A program made the translations under genes and the position numbers. Shown piece by piece: positions 9,235 to 18,014 of a stretch of DNA of 64,000 nt (its first letter is position 1; the number at the start of each line of letters is the position of its first letter). The notes beneath the pieces were generated by a model. That model saw nothing but the letters and a program-made list of their open reading frames with translations, was not told the DNA's origin and did no database searches. Source of the DNA: an uncultured Collinsella sp. Lineage in GTDB: Bacteria > Actinomycetota > Coriobacteriia > Coriobacteriales > Coriobacteriaceae. The DNA lies in contig CATYEN010000002.1 in the NCBI GenBank assembly GCA_958405565.1, positions 1 through 64,000 of the forward strand, in the 5' to 3' direction.

Positions 9235-9243
9235 CCCCCCCCC
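9235..9243. repeat. Homopolymeric C9 (G9 on the coding strand) tract in the exopolysaccharide leader
   Basis: Nine consecutive C on the plus strand lie between loaP and the sugar transferase start, next to CCTGTCCCC. Tracts of this length are prone to slipped-strand changes. It lies outside the called coding region, so a length change would alter leader spacing rather than the protein. Confidence 0.8.
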
Positions 9244-9289
9244 GTCTATGAATTCAAAATGCGAACGAATTGCCGGCGCAACGTCTCCC

Positions 9290-9880
9290 TTACGTTTTGC
9301 TGGGCACGTCTAACGGAAGCAGCTCCCTAAATGTGGAGTCACCCTCGCCCACGTCTACCAGGCACCAGCGTTTATGACGGTCGATCTTCTTTACACGGGC
9401 CTCTTGCCCCACCAAGGGACCCTGCTCTATGTGCAACACGCCGCCTTCTATGCGGGCGACGCTGTTGCGCACCACGCCGTCGTTGTCCAGCACGCTGCGG
9501 TACCAGTCCTGCGCGTCGTCCGGCATGGGCATGTACGCCCGCTCCCTACTACCGGCGACGCGACAGCCAAAGCTCAACTGGGCCAAAGCCTTATCGAGCG
9601 CAGCGGCATCGTGCGTGGCGACGAAGAAATATTCCTTGTACATAGGTTTGGTTTGGAGCGACCAGGCGCCGTCCCGCTTAAACCAGAACTCCTTTTGCAT
9701 CACAAAAGCGTCCTGCATAAGGCTGTGCGGGATAATACAGCGGACCTTTTCGCAGATCTCGCGCTCTTTTCCATTGGGGGTGTGGACCAGATACCAGCGG
9801 ACGCGGCCGTGCTGGCTGTTGGTGGTGGCGCCGTTAAATGCGCCCGGCAGCTGCTCTTGGCGCCGTGCCGTCTGTTCCAT
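9290..9880 (-). CDS. loaP: NusG-paralogue antiterminator LoaP
   Basis: The 196-residue protein has an N-terminal NGN domain (WYLVHTPNGKEREICEKVRC, then FVMQKEFWFKRDGAW and YKEYFFVA) and a C-terminal KOW domain (GPLVGQEARVKKIDRHKRWC). This is the layout of specialised NusG paralogues such as LoaP and UpxY, which ride RNA polymerase and suppress termination in long biosynthetic operons. It is promoter-proximal in this glycan operon, fitting that job. The ATG at 9880 has GAGGGGGCGAG just upstream; an in-frame ATG at 9913 has none. LoaP is known to recognise a leader hairpin; I could not pick one out with confidence in 9206-9289. Confidence 0.87.
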   Translation of the reverse strand: MEQTARRQEQLPGAFNGATTNSQHGRVRWYLVHTPNGKEREICEKVRCIIPHSLMQDAFVMQKEFWFKRDGAWSLQTKPMYKEYFFVATHDAAALDKALAQLSFGCRVAGSRERAYMPMPDDAQDWYRSVLDNDGVVRNSVARIEGGVLHIEQGPLVGQEARVKKIDRHKRWCLVDVGEGDSTFRELLPLDVPSKT

Positions 9881-10002
9881 GTTCTCGCCCCCTCTTTTTG
9901 CTTTGCGATGCACGCAAATGCAGGGGCGTTTAGAACAGGCTTCTCGCTCGCAGCTAGGCGCAGTCGCAAAAGTACAGGTTTTTGTATCTTTCGACGTGAC
10001 TC

Positions 10003-10008
10003 ATTATA
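10003..10008 (-). promoter_or_regulatory. Probable -10 element of the exopolysaccharide operon promoter
   Basis: TATAAT on the minus strand, about 123 bp before the loaP start codon. No good TTGACA-like box sits 16-18 bp upstream; that position is occupied by an inverted repeat (10026-10044), suggesting an activated or repressed promoter. Confidence 0.5.
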
Positions 10009-10025
10009 CGAGCAATTAATCAGCG

Positions 10026-10044
10026 TTTGCGCAGATTGCGCAAA
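10026..10044. promoter_or_regulatory. Perfect 8-bp-arm inverted repeat over the loaP -35 region
   Basis: TTTGCGCA and TGCGCAAA are separated by three bases. The centre lies 27 bp upstream of the centre of the -10 box, so a dimeric regulator bound here would touch the -35 position. It is a candidate operator for the glycan operon; no regulator gene is adjacent. Confidence 0.5.
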
Positions 10045-10113
10045 ATGTACTGCCAGTAGACACATCTCCATACGCCTCTACAAAAACGTGTACCTTTTTG
10101 TGCAACAAAAAAA

Positions 10114-10130
10114 GCCGCTCAACCAGCGGC
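10114..10130 (-). terminator. Second hairpin terminator after thrS
   Basis: GCCGCT/AGCGGC stem with a five-base loop, followed on the minus strand by seven T residues. It backs up the hairpin at 10154-10180 and insulates thrS from the glycan operon. Confidence 0.75.
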
Positions 10131-10153
10131 TTTTCTTATTTCGGCATGAAAAA

Positions 10154-10180
10154 GGCGACCGCCCTTTGTGAACGGTCGCC
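10154..10180 (-). terminator. Rho-independent terminator of thrS
   Basis: GGCGACCG/CGGTCGCC stem with an 11-base loop, followed on the minus strand by TTTTTC, 25 bp after the thrS stop codon. Confidence 0.85.
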
Positions 10181-10204
10181 TTTCGTTGTTTCTGTTGGGT
10201 TGCC

Positions 10205-11968
<1,764 letters not shown>

Positions 11969-12059
11969 GGGTATGTTTTCTCCTCTCGGATGCCTGGTGC
12001 AAGTGCGTGCGCCTGGCGCTGGTGCGGCGCTTGCAGGCGCGGCGTTTTTGACTTGCATC

Positions 12060-12087
12060 ATTATAGGCAGGTTGCCTTGGTATACAA
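12060..12087 (-). promoter_or_regulatory. thrS promoter
   Basis: TTGTAT, 16 bp, TATAAT on the minus strand, placing the start of transcription near 12053 and giving an untranslated leader of about 85 nt. I see no T-box elements in that leader. Confidence 0.65.
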
Positions 12088-12088
12088 G

Positions 12089-12119
12089 CGCCCGCCGCAC
12101 CTTAATGGCACGGCGGGCG
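12089..12119. terminator. Strong G+C hairpin between thrS and the zinc-ribbon gene
   Basis: CGCCCGCCG/CGGCGGGCG stem with a 13-base loop containing CCTTAATGG. Minus-strand transcripts from the upstream gene would meet it just before the thrS promoter. The T-rich flank (ATTTTCT) lies on the plus-strand side, so as a terminator it fits plus-strand RNA better; its job is uncertain. Confidence 0.45.
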
Positions 12120-12245
12120 ATTTTCTACGCATGCTTCATCGTGTGGGGCGGGGTGCGGGGTGCGCGTGCGCGGCGTCCGTGGTGTGGGGCGGTTGCGCGG
12201 AATGCGCGGTGCCCGTGGCTTGCGGCCGCCCCGGCGATGGATGCG

Positions 12246-12677
12246 TTACTGGATGCGAGTTCGGCAGTAAGGGCAGACCTTCCAGTGCGCGTCGAGCGGG
12301 CGATGGCAGCTGGGGCATACGTTGCGAACCTGGGTATCGCACACCGGGCAGACGACGAAGTCCTTCTCGATGGGCGCGCCGCACTGCGGGCAGGTACCGT
12401 ACTGGGCAAGCTGGCGCTCGCGCAGGGCCATGTCCAGCTCCTGCTCCTCGCGGTCGGACGCGTAGGAGTGCGGGCGCAGGACCAGGTAGGCAATGAGGCC
12501 TACAAACGGGATGAGGGCGATGATGCCCCATGCCACGTAGGCGCTGGCGCCGCGGCGGCGAGCGTCGATGAACACATAGACGACCGACAGCACATACAGG
12601 GCGATGATAAAGCCAACGAAGGCATAGACGACGCCCATAAGCTGCGGCGACATGAGCTCGGAGATGTACTTGGACAT
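12246..12677 (-). CDS. Small membrane protein with a double zinc ribbon
   Basis: The 143-residue protein has two membrane segments (about residues 12-38, VVYAFVGFIIALYVLSVVYV, and 47-70, VAWGIIALIPFVGLIAYLVL). These are followed by a cytoplasmic-looking tail with four CxxC knuckles (CPQC, CPVC, CPSC, CPYC), a DZR-type double zinc ribbon. The first half resembles PLDc_N/PLD-nuclease-N-like two-helix modules. The ATG at 12677 has AAAGG nine bases upstream. Function is unknown; zinc ribbons joined to membrane helices often act as assembly or sensing modules. The gene is transcribed away from the repeat array at 12778-13154. Confidence 0.75.
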   Translation of the reverse strand: MSKYISELMSPQLMGVVYAFVGFIIALYVLSVVYVFIDARRRGASAYVAWGIIALIPFVGLIAYLVLRPHSYASDREEQELDMALRERQLAQYGTCPQCGAPIEKDFVVCPVCDTQVRNVCPSCHRPLDAHWKVCPYCRTRIQ

Positions 12678-12777
12678 TAGGGGTACCTTTCGGAATATTA
12701 ACAGTCCGGTCAAGTTTACCACGGGGTTTGTTTATATGGGACCACGGCTAGGGACGGGGCTGGCGCGGACACAAACA

Positions 12778-13154
12778 TCTCAATCTGTAACAGGTGAGGG
12801 CGGAATCCGGGTCTAGATGTTACAGATCGAGACACAGGGGTCCCTCCCCGACTTCAATCTCGATCTGTAACACCTAGGACCCAAATCCACACCTTACTGT
12901 TACAGAACGAGACAAACGAAAACCATCCCGCCAATCATCTAAATCTGTAACACCTAGGGTCCAAAAAACCTTCTTACTGTTACAGATTTAGACAAAGGGA
13001 AACGTCCAATCCCAATGTCTCAATCTGTAACATCTACTCACCAAAAACGGGTCCACCTGTTACAGATCGAGACAGAAGAATCCCGCCCCGGCTTTTATCT
13101 CGATCTGTAACATCTAGGACCCGAATCCTCTGCTTACTGTTACAGGACGAGACA
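12778..13154. repeat. Array of ten 17-bp repeats in alternating orientation, one every 40 bp
   Basis: Copies of TGTCTCGATCTGTAACA and its reverse complement alternate. Left-hand arms begin at 12778, 12858, 12938, 13018 and 13098; right-hand arms begin at 12818, 12898, 12978, 13058 and 13138. All starts are 40 bp apart and the full unit is 80 bp. Each unit can fold into a 57-bp hairpin with a 25-base loop; loops share CTAGGACCC-like sequence, and the first loop is a recognisable reverse complement of the others. No open reading frame, cas gene or U-tract accompanies it. It lies between divergent genes, upstream of both. Confidence 0.9.
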
Positions 13155-13321
13155 AAACTTTAACGTTAAGCCGGCAGGCGCAGTTGTCGCCATTAGTAGG
13201 TCTCACCTCGTCTGCCGTTGGCGGATGTTGCGGGGCTGTTCGCCGCATTGCCGCCTCGTTGGGGACACACAGACCGTAGGATGGTCTTATTGACAGCCTG
13301 TCAACTCGTCTGGGAGGCACT
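13155..13321 (+). promoter_or_regulatory. Upstream region of the glycerol-3-phosphate-oxidoreductase-like operon
   Basis: Holds three small dyads: TTAACGTTAA (13160-13169), AGACC/GGTCT (13271-13287) and TTGACA-GCC-TGTCAA (13290-13304). The last lies just ahead of the GGGAGG ribosome site of the GTG-started gene. Any of these could be operator sites. No clear paired -35/-10 boxes are seen. Confidence 0.4.
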
Positions 13322-14779
13322 GTGACAGAAACGTTTGATATCGCGATTGTGGGCGCGGGCATCACCGGATGCGCCATCGCGCGGCAGCTCGCGCGCTATG
13401 ACCTTTCGATTTGCGTGGTCGAAGCGGCCAACGATATCGCGCTGGGCGCCTCGAAAGCCAACGGCGGTCTGGTGCACGCCGGCTACGATCCGGCGCCGGG
13501 CACGGTAAAAGCCCAGGTCAATGCCCGTGGATGTGAGCTGTATAGTACGTGGGCCGAGGAGCTGGGCTTTTTGTTCCGCCGCACCGGTTCGATGGTGCTG
13601 GGCTTTAACGACGAGGACCGCGCGCATCTGGAGCAGCTGCGCCGGAACGGCCTGGCCAACGGCGTACCCGAGCTGTCGATTATTGGCCCCGAACGCATCC
13701 ACGAGCTTGAGCCGCGCGCCAGCGCCGATGCTACGTGCGCCCTGTGGTGCCCCTCGACCGGGTTTGTCGACCCGTTTGAAGTCGCCATCGCCGCGCTGGA
13801 GAATGCGGTGGCTAACGGCGTGACGTTTATGCGGTCCGCGCCGGTGGAGGCGATTGAGGTTGCTGGCTCGGGCGACGGTTCCGCGCGCTTTACGCTGGTG
13901 ACGCCCGCCGGCGACGTGCACTGCCGCTACCTCATCAACACCGCGGGCAACGGCGCCGCCGACATCTCGCATATGGCGGGCGCCGAGGAGTTCCAGATGG
14001 TCTGGCGTCAGGGCAACATCGTGGTGCTGGACAAGGAGCCACGCATGCTCATGCCGCTCTACCCCGTACCGACGCCGGTGTCGAAGGGCGTTATCGTGAC
14101 GGGCACCGTGCACGGCAACACCGTGATCACCGCCACGGCTGCCGTACGCGAGCCGGGCGACACGCAGACCTATGCGAGCGATGTGAACGCGCTGCTGACC
14201 GGCGCGCGCAAGCTGGTGCCCGACCTGGACACGCGCCGCGTGGTGCGCGCGTTTGCCGGCGGGCGCCCGGTCATTCAGGGAACGAACGACTTCTTTATTG
14301 GACAGTCGGCCGTGGTGCCGGGGTTGTTCCAGGCGGCGGGCATTCAGTCGCCGGGCGTGGCGAGCGCGCCGGCCATTGCCGAGCGCATGGAGCAGGTGCT
14401 GCGCGATGCCGGCGTGGCTCTGCGCGAACGGGACGACTGGGACCCGATTCGCCGCGCACCGGACGACTTCGACCGTGCACCGCTCGCGCGTAAGGAAGAA
14501 CTAATTGCGTCCGACCCTGCGTGGGGACAAATCGTCTGCCGCTGCGAGACGGTGCCCGAGGCCGAGATCGTAGCAGCGATTCGACGCCAGCCGGGGGCGG
14601 TTTCGGTCGAGGGCGTCAAGCGCCGCTGCCGCGCCGGCATGGGCCGGTGCCAGAGCGGTTTTTGCCAGAGCCGCGTGGTGGCGATTCTGGCACGCGAGCT
14701 GGGCTGCGACCCCAGCGAGGTGCTGCTGGAGGACGCCGGCTCCTGGCTCGTTGAGGGACCTTTGAAGGGGGTGCGCTAG
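13322..14779 (+). CDS. FAD-dependent glycerol-3-phosphate dehydrogenase-like protein with BFD [2Fe-2S] domain
   Basis: The 485-residue protein begins with a Rossmann dinucleotide motif (DIAIVGAGITGCAIARQL), then GASKANGGLVHAGYD, the GlpA/GlpO-type DAO fold. The C-terminal 75 residues form a BFD-like [2Fe-2S] domain (CRCET ... CRAGMGRCQSGFC). Such proteins oxidise glycerol-3-phosphate or a similar 2-hydroxyacid, with electrons leaving through the Fe-S domain. The start is GTG with GGGAGG seven bases upstream. The next gene begins one base after the stop, and the three genes form a conserved unit also known in Firmicutes. The true substrate is inferred, not proven. Confidence 0.85.
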   Translation: MTETFDIAIVGAGITGCAIARQLARYDLSICVVEAANDIALGASKANGGLVHAGYDPAPGTVKAQVNARGCELYSTWAEELGFLFRRTGSMVLGFNDEDRAHLEQLRRNGLANGVPELSIIGPERIHELEPRASADATCALWCPSTGFVDPFEVAIAALENAVANGVTFMRSAPVEAIEVAGSGDGSARFTLVTPAGDVHCRYLINTAGNGAADISHMAGAEEFQMVWRQGNIVVLDKEPRMLMPLYPVPTPVSKGVIVTGTVHGNTVITATAAVREPGDTQTYASDVNALLTGARKLVPDLDTRRVVRAFAGGRPVIQGTNDFFIGQSAVVPGLFQAAGIQSPGVASAPAIAERMEQVLRDAGVALRERDDWDPIRRAPDDFDRAPLARKEELIASDPAWGQIVCRCETVPEAEIVAAIRRQPGAVSVEGVKRRCRAGMGRCQSGFCQSRVVAILARELGCDPSEVLLEDAGSWLVEGPLKGVR

Positions 14780-14780
14780 G

Positions 14781-16169
14781 ATGGCGACGGATATCGAGAT
14801 GGGCGTGGTGCCGGGTGCTGGCTGCTGCCGTGGCGGCGCCGTGCCGACACAGGCTTTCGACGTGGTCGTTATCGGCGGCGGACCTGCCGGCATGGCGGCC
14901 GCGCTTGCCGCGCACAAGGCCGGCGCACGCGTGGCCATCGTGGAGCGCGAGCAGCACCTGGGTGGCATCCTGCGCCAGTGTATCCACCCCGGTTTTGGCC
15001 TGTCGCACTTTAAGCAGGCGCTCACCGGTCCCGAGTATGCACAGCGCTTTATCGATCAGGTGCACGCGACCGACATTGCGCTGTTCTTGGACAGCATGGT
15101 GATTGGGATCGACGGGAACTCGGGCGCACCGGACACGGGCGGTGCCGCGGTTCACACCGTCACGCTCATGAGCCCCACCGGTATGCTGCAGCTCACCGGA
15201 CGCTCGGTCGTTCTTGCTATGGGTTGTCGCGAGCGCACCCGCAGCGAGATCAAGATCCCGGGCAGCCGTCCCGCCGGCGTATTTACGGCCGGCCTGGCGC
15301 AGCGATACATCAATATCGAAAACCTCAAACCCGGTTCGCGCACCGTCATTTTGGGCTCGGGCGATATCGGGCTGATCATGGCACGCCGCTGCTCGCTCGA
15401 GGGGATTTCGGTCGAGGGCGTGTACGAGCTCATGCCGTACGCCAACGGCCTGCGCCGCAACGTGAAAAATTGCCTGGACGATTTTGGCATTCCGCTACAT
15501 CTGTCCACCACCGTCACGCGTGTAATCGGGCATGGCCGCGTGGAGGCCGTCGAGGTGAGCCAAGTTGACGAGCACCTGGCGCCCATTCCGGGAACCGAGC
15601 GCATCGTTCCGTGCGACACGCTGCTGCTCTCGGTGGGATTGATTCCCGAAAACGAGCTTTCGGTGGCCGCGGGCGTAGAGCTGGACCCCCGCACGCGCGG
15701 CGCCGTGGTGGACCAGAGCCTGCAGACAGGCGTACCGGGCATCTTTGCCTGCGGCAACGTGCTGCACGTGCACGACCTGGCCGATAACGTGACGACCGAG
15801 TCCGAGCGCGCCGGCGCGGCTGCGGCGGCATGGGCGCTGGGGGCCGGCGCGGGTGCCGGGGCGAGAGTGGCAGACTCGAGGTGCAATCTCACGGTCTCCC
15901 CCGACGGCATTGCCGGCTACGCGCTTCCGGGGCACATCACAACCGTCGGGCTCACCAAGCTCAACTTCCGCGTGCGCCGACCGGTCGACGCCGCCCGAGT
16001 GCGCATCCTGGCCGACAGCGAAGAGCTGTTCGCCGGCAAAGTCCGCGCGTTTAAGCCGAGCGTCATGGAAAGCTTCCCGCTGCCGGCAAAGGTCATCAAA
16101 CAAGCGCTCGACTTGGGTGCCAACGAGATTGTCCTGTCCGTCGACCCCGCGAGGAGGCATAAAGCATGA
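14781..16169 (+). CDS. FAD/NAD(P)-binding oxidoreductase, partner of the GlpA-like protein
   Basis: The 462-residue two-dinucleotide-binding-domain flavoprotein has FDVVVIGGGPAGMAAALAAH near residue 27, then LGGILRQCIHPGFG, a second nucleotide fold around VILGSGDIGLIMARRC, and FACGNVLHVHDLADNVTTE near the C-terminus. It resembles the thioredoxin-reductase-like subunit that accompanies GlpA-type proteins and DUF1667. It probably passes electrons between the Fe-S domain of its partner and NAD(P). The first 20 residues before the fold are atypical and low in conservation, but no better start is visible. The stop overlaps the next start by four bases (ATGA). Confidence 0.82.
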   Translation: MATDIEMGVVPGAGCCRGGAVPTQAFDVVVIGGGPAGMAAALAAHKAGARVAIVEREQHLGGILRQCIHPGFGLSHFKQALTGPEYAQRFIDQVHATDIALFLDSMVIGIDGNSGAPDTGGAAVHTVTLMSPTGMLQLTGRSVVLAMGCRERTRSEIKIPGSRPAGVFTAGLAQRYINIENLKPGSRTVILGSGDIGLIMARRCSLEGISVEGVYELMPYANGLRRNVKNCLDDFGIPLHLSTTVTRVIGHGRVEAVEVSQVDEHLAPIPGTERIVPCDTLLLSVGLIPENELSVAAGVELDPRTRGAVVDQSLQTGVPGIFACGNVLHVHDLADNVTTESERAGAAAAAWALGAGAGAGARVADSRCNLTVSPDGIAGYALPGHITTVGLTKLNFRVRRPVDAARVRILADSEELFAGKVRAFKPSVMESFPLPAKVIKQALDLGANEIVLSVDPARRHKA

Positions 16170-16558
16170 GCGACAACGTGATTGAGACGTTGCAGTTCAA
16201 CTGCACGACCTGCCCGTCCGAGTGCCTCCTGACCGTGGAGGTCGAGCGTGGCGACGACGGTGCCGTGGTGGAGGTCCGCTCCGTAACCGGCAACAACTGC
16301 CCGCGAGGCGACAAGTTTGCCCACCAGGAACTCATCTGCCCCATGCGCGTGCTCACGACGACCGTGGCCGTCTCCGGCGGCGACGAAGCCCTGCTCCCCG
16401 TGCGCACGGCCGAAGCCATCCCGCTGGCACTCCACGCCCAAGCCATGGACCTCATCCGCGGCGTTGTCGTCGAGGCCCCCATCCGCATGGGCGACATCGT
16501 GCTGAAGGACCTCCTCAACACCAACATCAACCTAATCGCCAGCATGGACATCGAGTAG
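16166..16558 (+). CDS. DUF1667 cysteine-rich small protein
   Basis: The 130-residue protein contains CTTCPSECLLTVEV, NNCPRGDKFAHQE and CPMRVLTTTV, so five or six cysteines are arranged as metal or Fe-S ligands. This matches DUF1667, found as the third gene after the two flavoproteins in glycerol-3-phosphate-type operons. It is probably an electron-transfer or assembly subunit of a three-protein complex. Translation is coupled to the upstream gene by an ATGA overlap. Confidence 0.85.
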   Translation: MSDNVIETLQFNCTTCPSECLLTVEVERGDDGAVVEVRSVTGNNCPRGDKFAHQELICPMRVLTTTVAVSGGDEALLPVRTAEAIPLALHAQAMDLIRGVVVEAPIRMGDIVLKDLLNTNINLIASMDIE

Positions 16559-16565
16559 CTAATTT

Positions 16566-16641
16566 GGGACGGGACTCTTTTAGCTGCTTTTGCAAGGAGT
16601 GTCCCCAGGTGCCGGCATAAAAGGAACGTCCCTATGTGCCG
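16566..16641. repeat. Imperfect inverted repeats after the DUF1667 gene
   Basis: Two imperfect dyads: GGGACGGGACTC pairing with AGGAGTGTCCC (16566-16604), and CCGGCATA pairing with TATGTGCCGG. They share the GGGAC/GTCCC feature of the other intergenic palindromes of this window. No U-tract follows. Confidence 0.5.
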
Positions 16642-16683
16642 GGCTTGGGATACCATGGTGGCAACCTAGCGAAAGGATGTTTC

Positions 16684-17772
16684 ATGGCACATGTCGATGA
16701 CCAGCGTGTGGCGCGCGTGCTCGATGCGCTCGAGGCTCAGCACCCCGGTGCGCAGCTGCTCGTGAATGACCCGTGGTCGATTTATTACCTGACCGGCTTT
16801 TATGCTGACATGTTCGAGCGTTTTTGCGGCGTGCTGCTCGTGCGCGATTGCGAGCCCGTGATCATGGTCAACGCCCTACATCAGCTGCCCGAGTACGACA
16901 ATGCCCGCGTCGCCTACCACACCGATACCGATGTCGTGGCCGACGCCATCGCGCGCGAGGTCGATCCGACCAAGCCGCTCGGCATCGACACCGTCATGCG
17001 CTCCGGCTTTTTGATGCCCCTTACGGATCGCCACGCCGCAAGCGAGTTCTTCTTGGGCGACTTTGCCGTCACCGCAGCACGCACGTACAAAGATGCTGCC
17101 GAGCAGGAGCTCATGCGCGTATCCTCGGCCGCTAACGACGCCGTGATGGCCGATGCGATCAAGCTCGTCCACGAAGGCGTGACTGAGCGCGAGATTGCCG
17201 ACCAGATGCTCGGCCTGTACCGCAAGCACGGCTGCGAGGGCTTTAGCTTTCCGCCCATCGTGAGCTTTGGCACCAATGCCGGCGACCCGCATCACGAGCC
17301 CGACGACACCGCGCTCAAGCGCGGCGACGTGGTGCTGTTCGACATTGGCGGACGCTGCTGCAACTACTGCTCGGACATGACGCGCACGTTCTTTTGGGGC
17401 GAGCCGGACGAGGAGACGGCACGCATCTACGATATCGTGCGCCGCGCCAACGAGGCCGCCGAAGCGCTCATCGCACCGGGCGTGCGCATGTGCGACCTGG
17501 ACCGCGCCGCGCGCGATGTGATTGAAGACGCGGGCTATGGGCAGTACTTTACGCATCGCCTGGGTCACTCGATCGGCTTGCAGGACCACGAGCCGGGCGA
17601 CGTCTCGCTCGTCAACGAGCAGGTTGTCGAGCCGGGCATGACCTTCTCCATCGAGCCGGGCATCTACCTCCCCGGACGCACCGGCGTCCGCATCGAAGAC
17701 CTGGCCCTGGTGACCGAGTCCGACGTCGAGATTCTCAACGCCTACCCCCACGATCCGATCCGCCTAGACTAG
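16684..17772 (+). CDS. M24 family metallopeptidase (Xaa-Pro dipeptidase-like)
   Basis: The 362-residue protein has a creatinase N-terminal domain (PWSIYYLTGFYADMFERF) and a pita-bread catalytic domain. Metal ligands are seen in DIGGRCCNYCSDMTRTFFWG (two Asp), HRLGHSIGL (His), and FSIEPGIYLPGRTGVRIED (two Glu). It would cleave X-Pro dipeptides or act as an aminopeptidase P in the cytoplasm. The ATG at 16684 has GAAAGGATG seven bases upstream; the frame is open to 16636 but that extension lacks a ribosome site. It appears to be a single-gene unit convergent with folC. Confidence 0.9.
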   Translation: MAHVDDQRVARVLDALEAQHPGAQLLVNDPWSIYYLTGFYADMFERFCGVLLVRDCEPVIMVNALHQLPEYDNARVAYHTDTDVVADAIAREVDPTKPLGIDTVMRSGFLMPLTDRHAASEFFLGDFAVTAARTYKDAAEQELMRVSSAANDAVMADAIKLVHEGVTEREIADQMLGLYRKHGCEGFSFPPIVSFGTNAGDPHHEPDDTALKRGDVVLFDIGGRCCNYCSDMTRTFFWGEPDEETARIYDIVRRANEAAEALIAPGVRMCDLDRAARDVIEDAGYGQYFTHRLGHSIGLQDHEPGDVSLVNEQVVEPGMTFSIEPGIYLPGRTGVRIEDLALVTESDVEILNAYPHDPIRLD

Positions 17773-17775
17773 GCA

Positions 17776-17806
17776 ATGCGGCAAAGGGACAGCTCCTTTG
17801 CCGCAT
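17776..17806. repeat. Perfect 12-bp inverted repeat after the M24 peptidase gene
   Basis: ATGCGGCAAAGG and CCTTTGCCGCAT flank seven bases. It begins four bases after the stop codon and is followed by CCCACC, so it lacks a terminator U-tract. Contains the GGGACAG string seen in several other hairpins here. Confidence 0.75.
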
Positions 17807-17820
17807 CCCACCAATACCGC

Positions 17821-17980
17821 GCCACAAAAACGGCCTATCTACTACGTTCAACCCGCATGGGTCGACCATACCCGTGTTTTCGCAAAATCCGCAGGCCGTC
17901 TACCTGCGGTTTTAATTTCGCGATGTTCCGTGTGGTCGAGGGTAGTCGGTAAAACGTAGTAGATAGGCCCATTTCGTGGC
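17821..17980. repeat. Long intergenic palindrome between convergent genes
   Basis: The 17-bp arms GGCCTATCTACTACGTT (17832-17848) and its exact complement (17953-17969) are perfect. Weaker pairing extends outwards through GCCAC/GTGGC and inwards through GGGTCGACC-like bases. A terminator hairpin sits at the centre. Confidence 0.85.
17885..17916. terminator. Bidirectional terminator hairpin inside the palindrome
   Basis: CCGCAGG/CCTGCGG stem flanked by AAAAT and TTTTAATTT. Suitable for ending both the plus-strand peptidase transcript and the minus-strand folC transcript. Confidence 0.6.
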
Positions 17981-18014
17981 AAGCAGCCCAAATTGACTGC
18001 CCCCGTTGGCGGGG

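Noticed and set aside
12778..13154. CRISPR array
   Set aside because: Repeats alternate in orientation, are only 17 bp, spacers resemble each other, and no cas gene is in the window.
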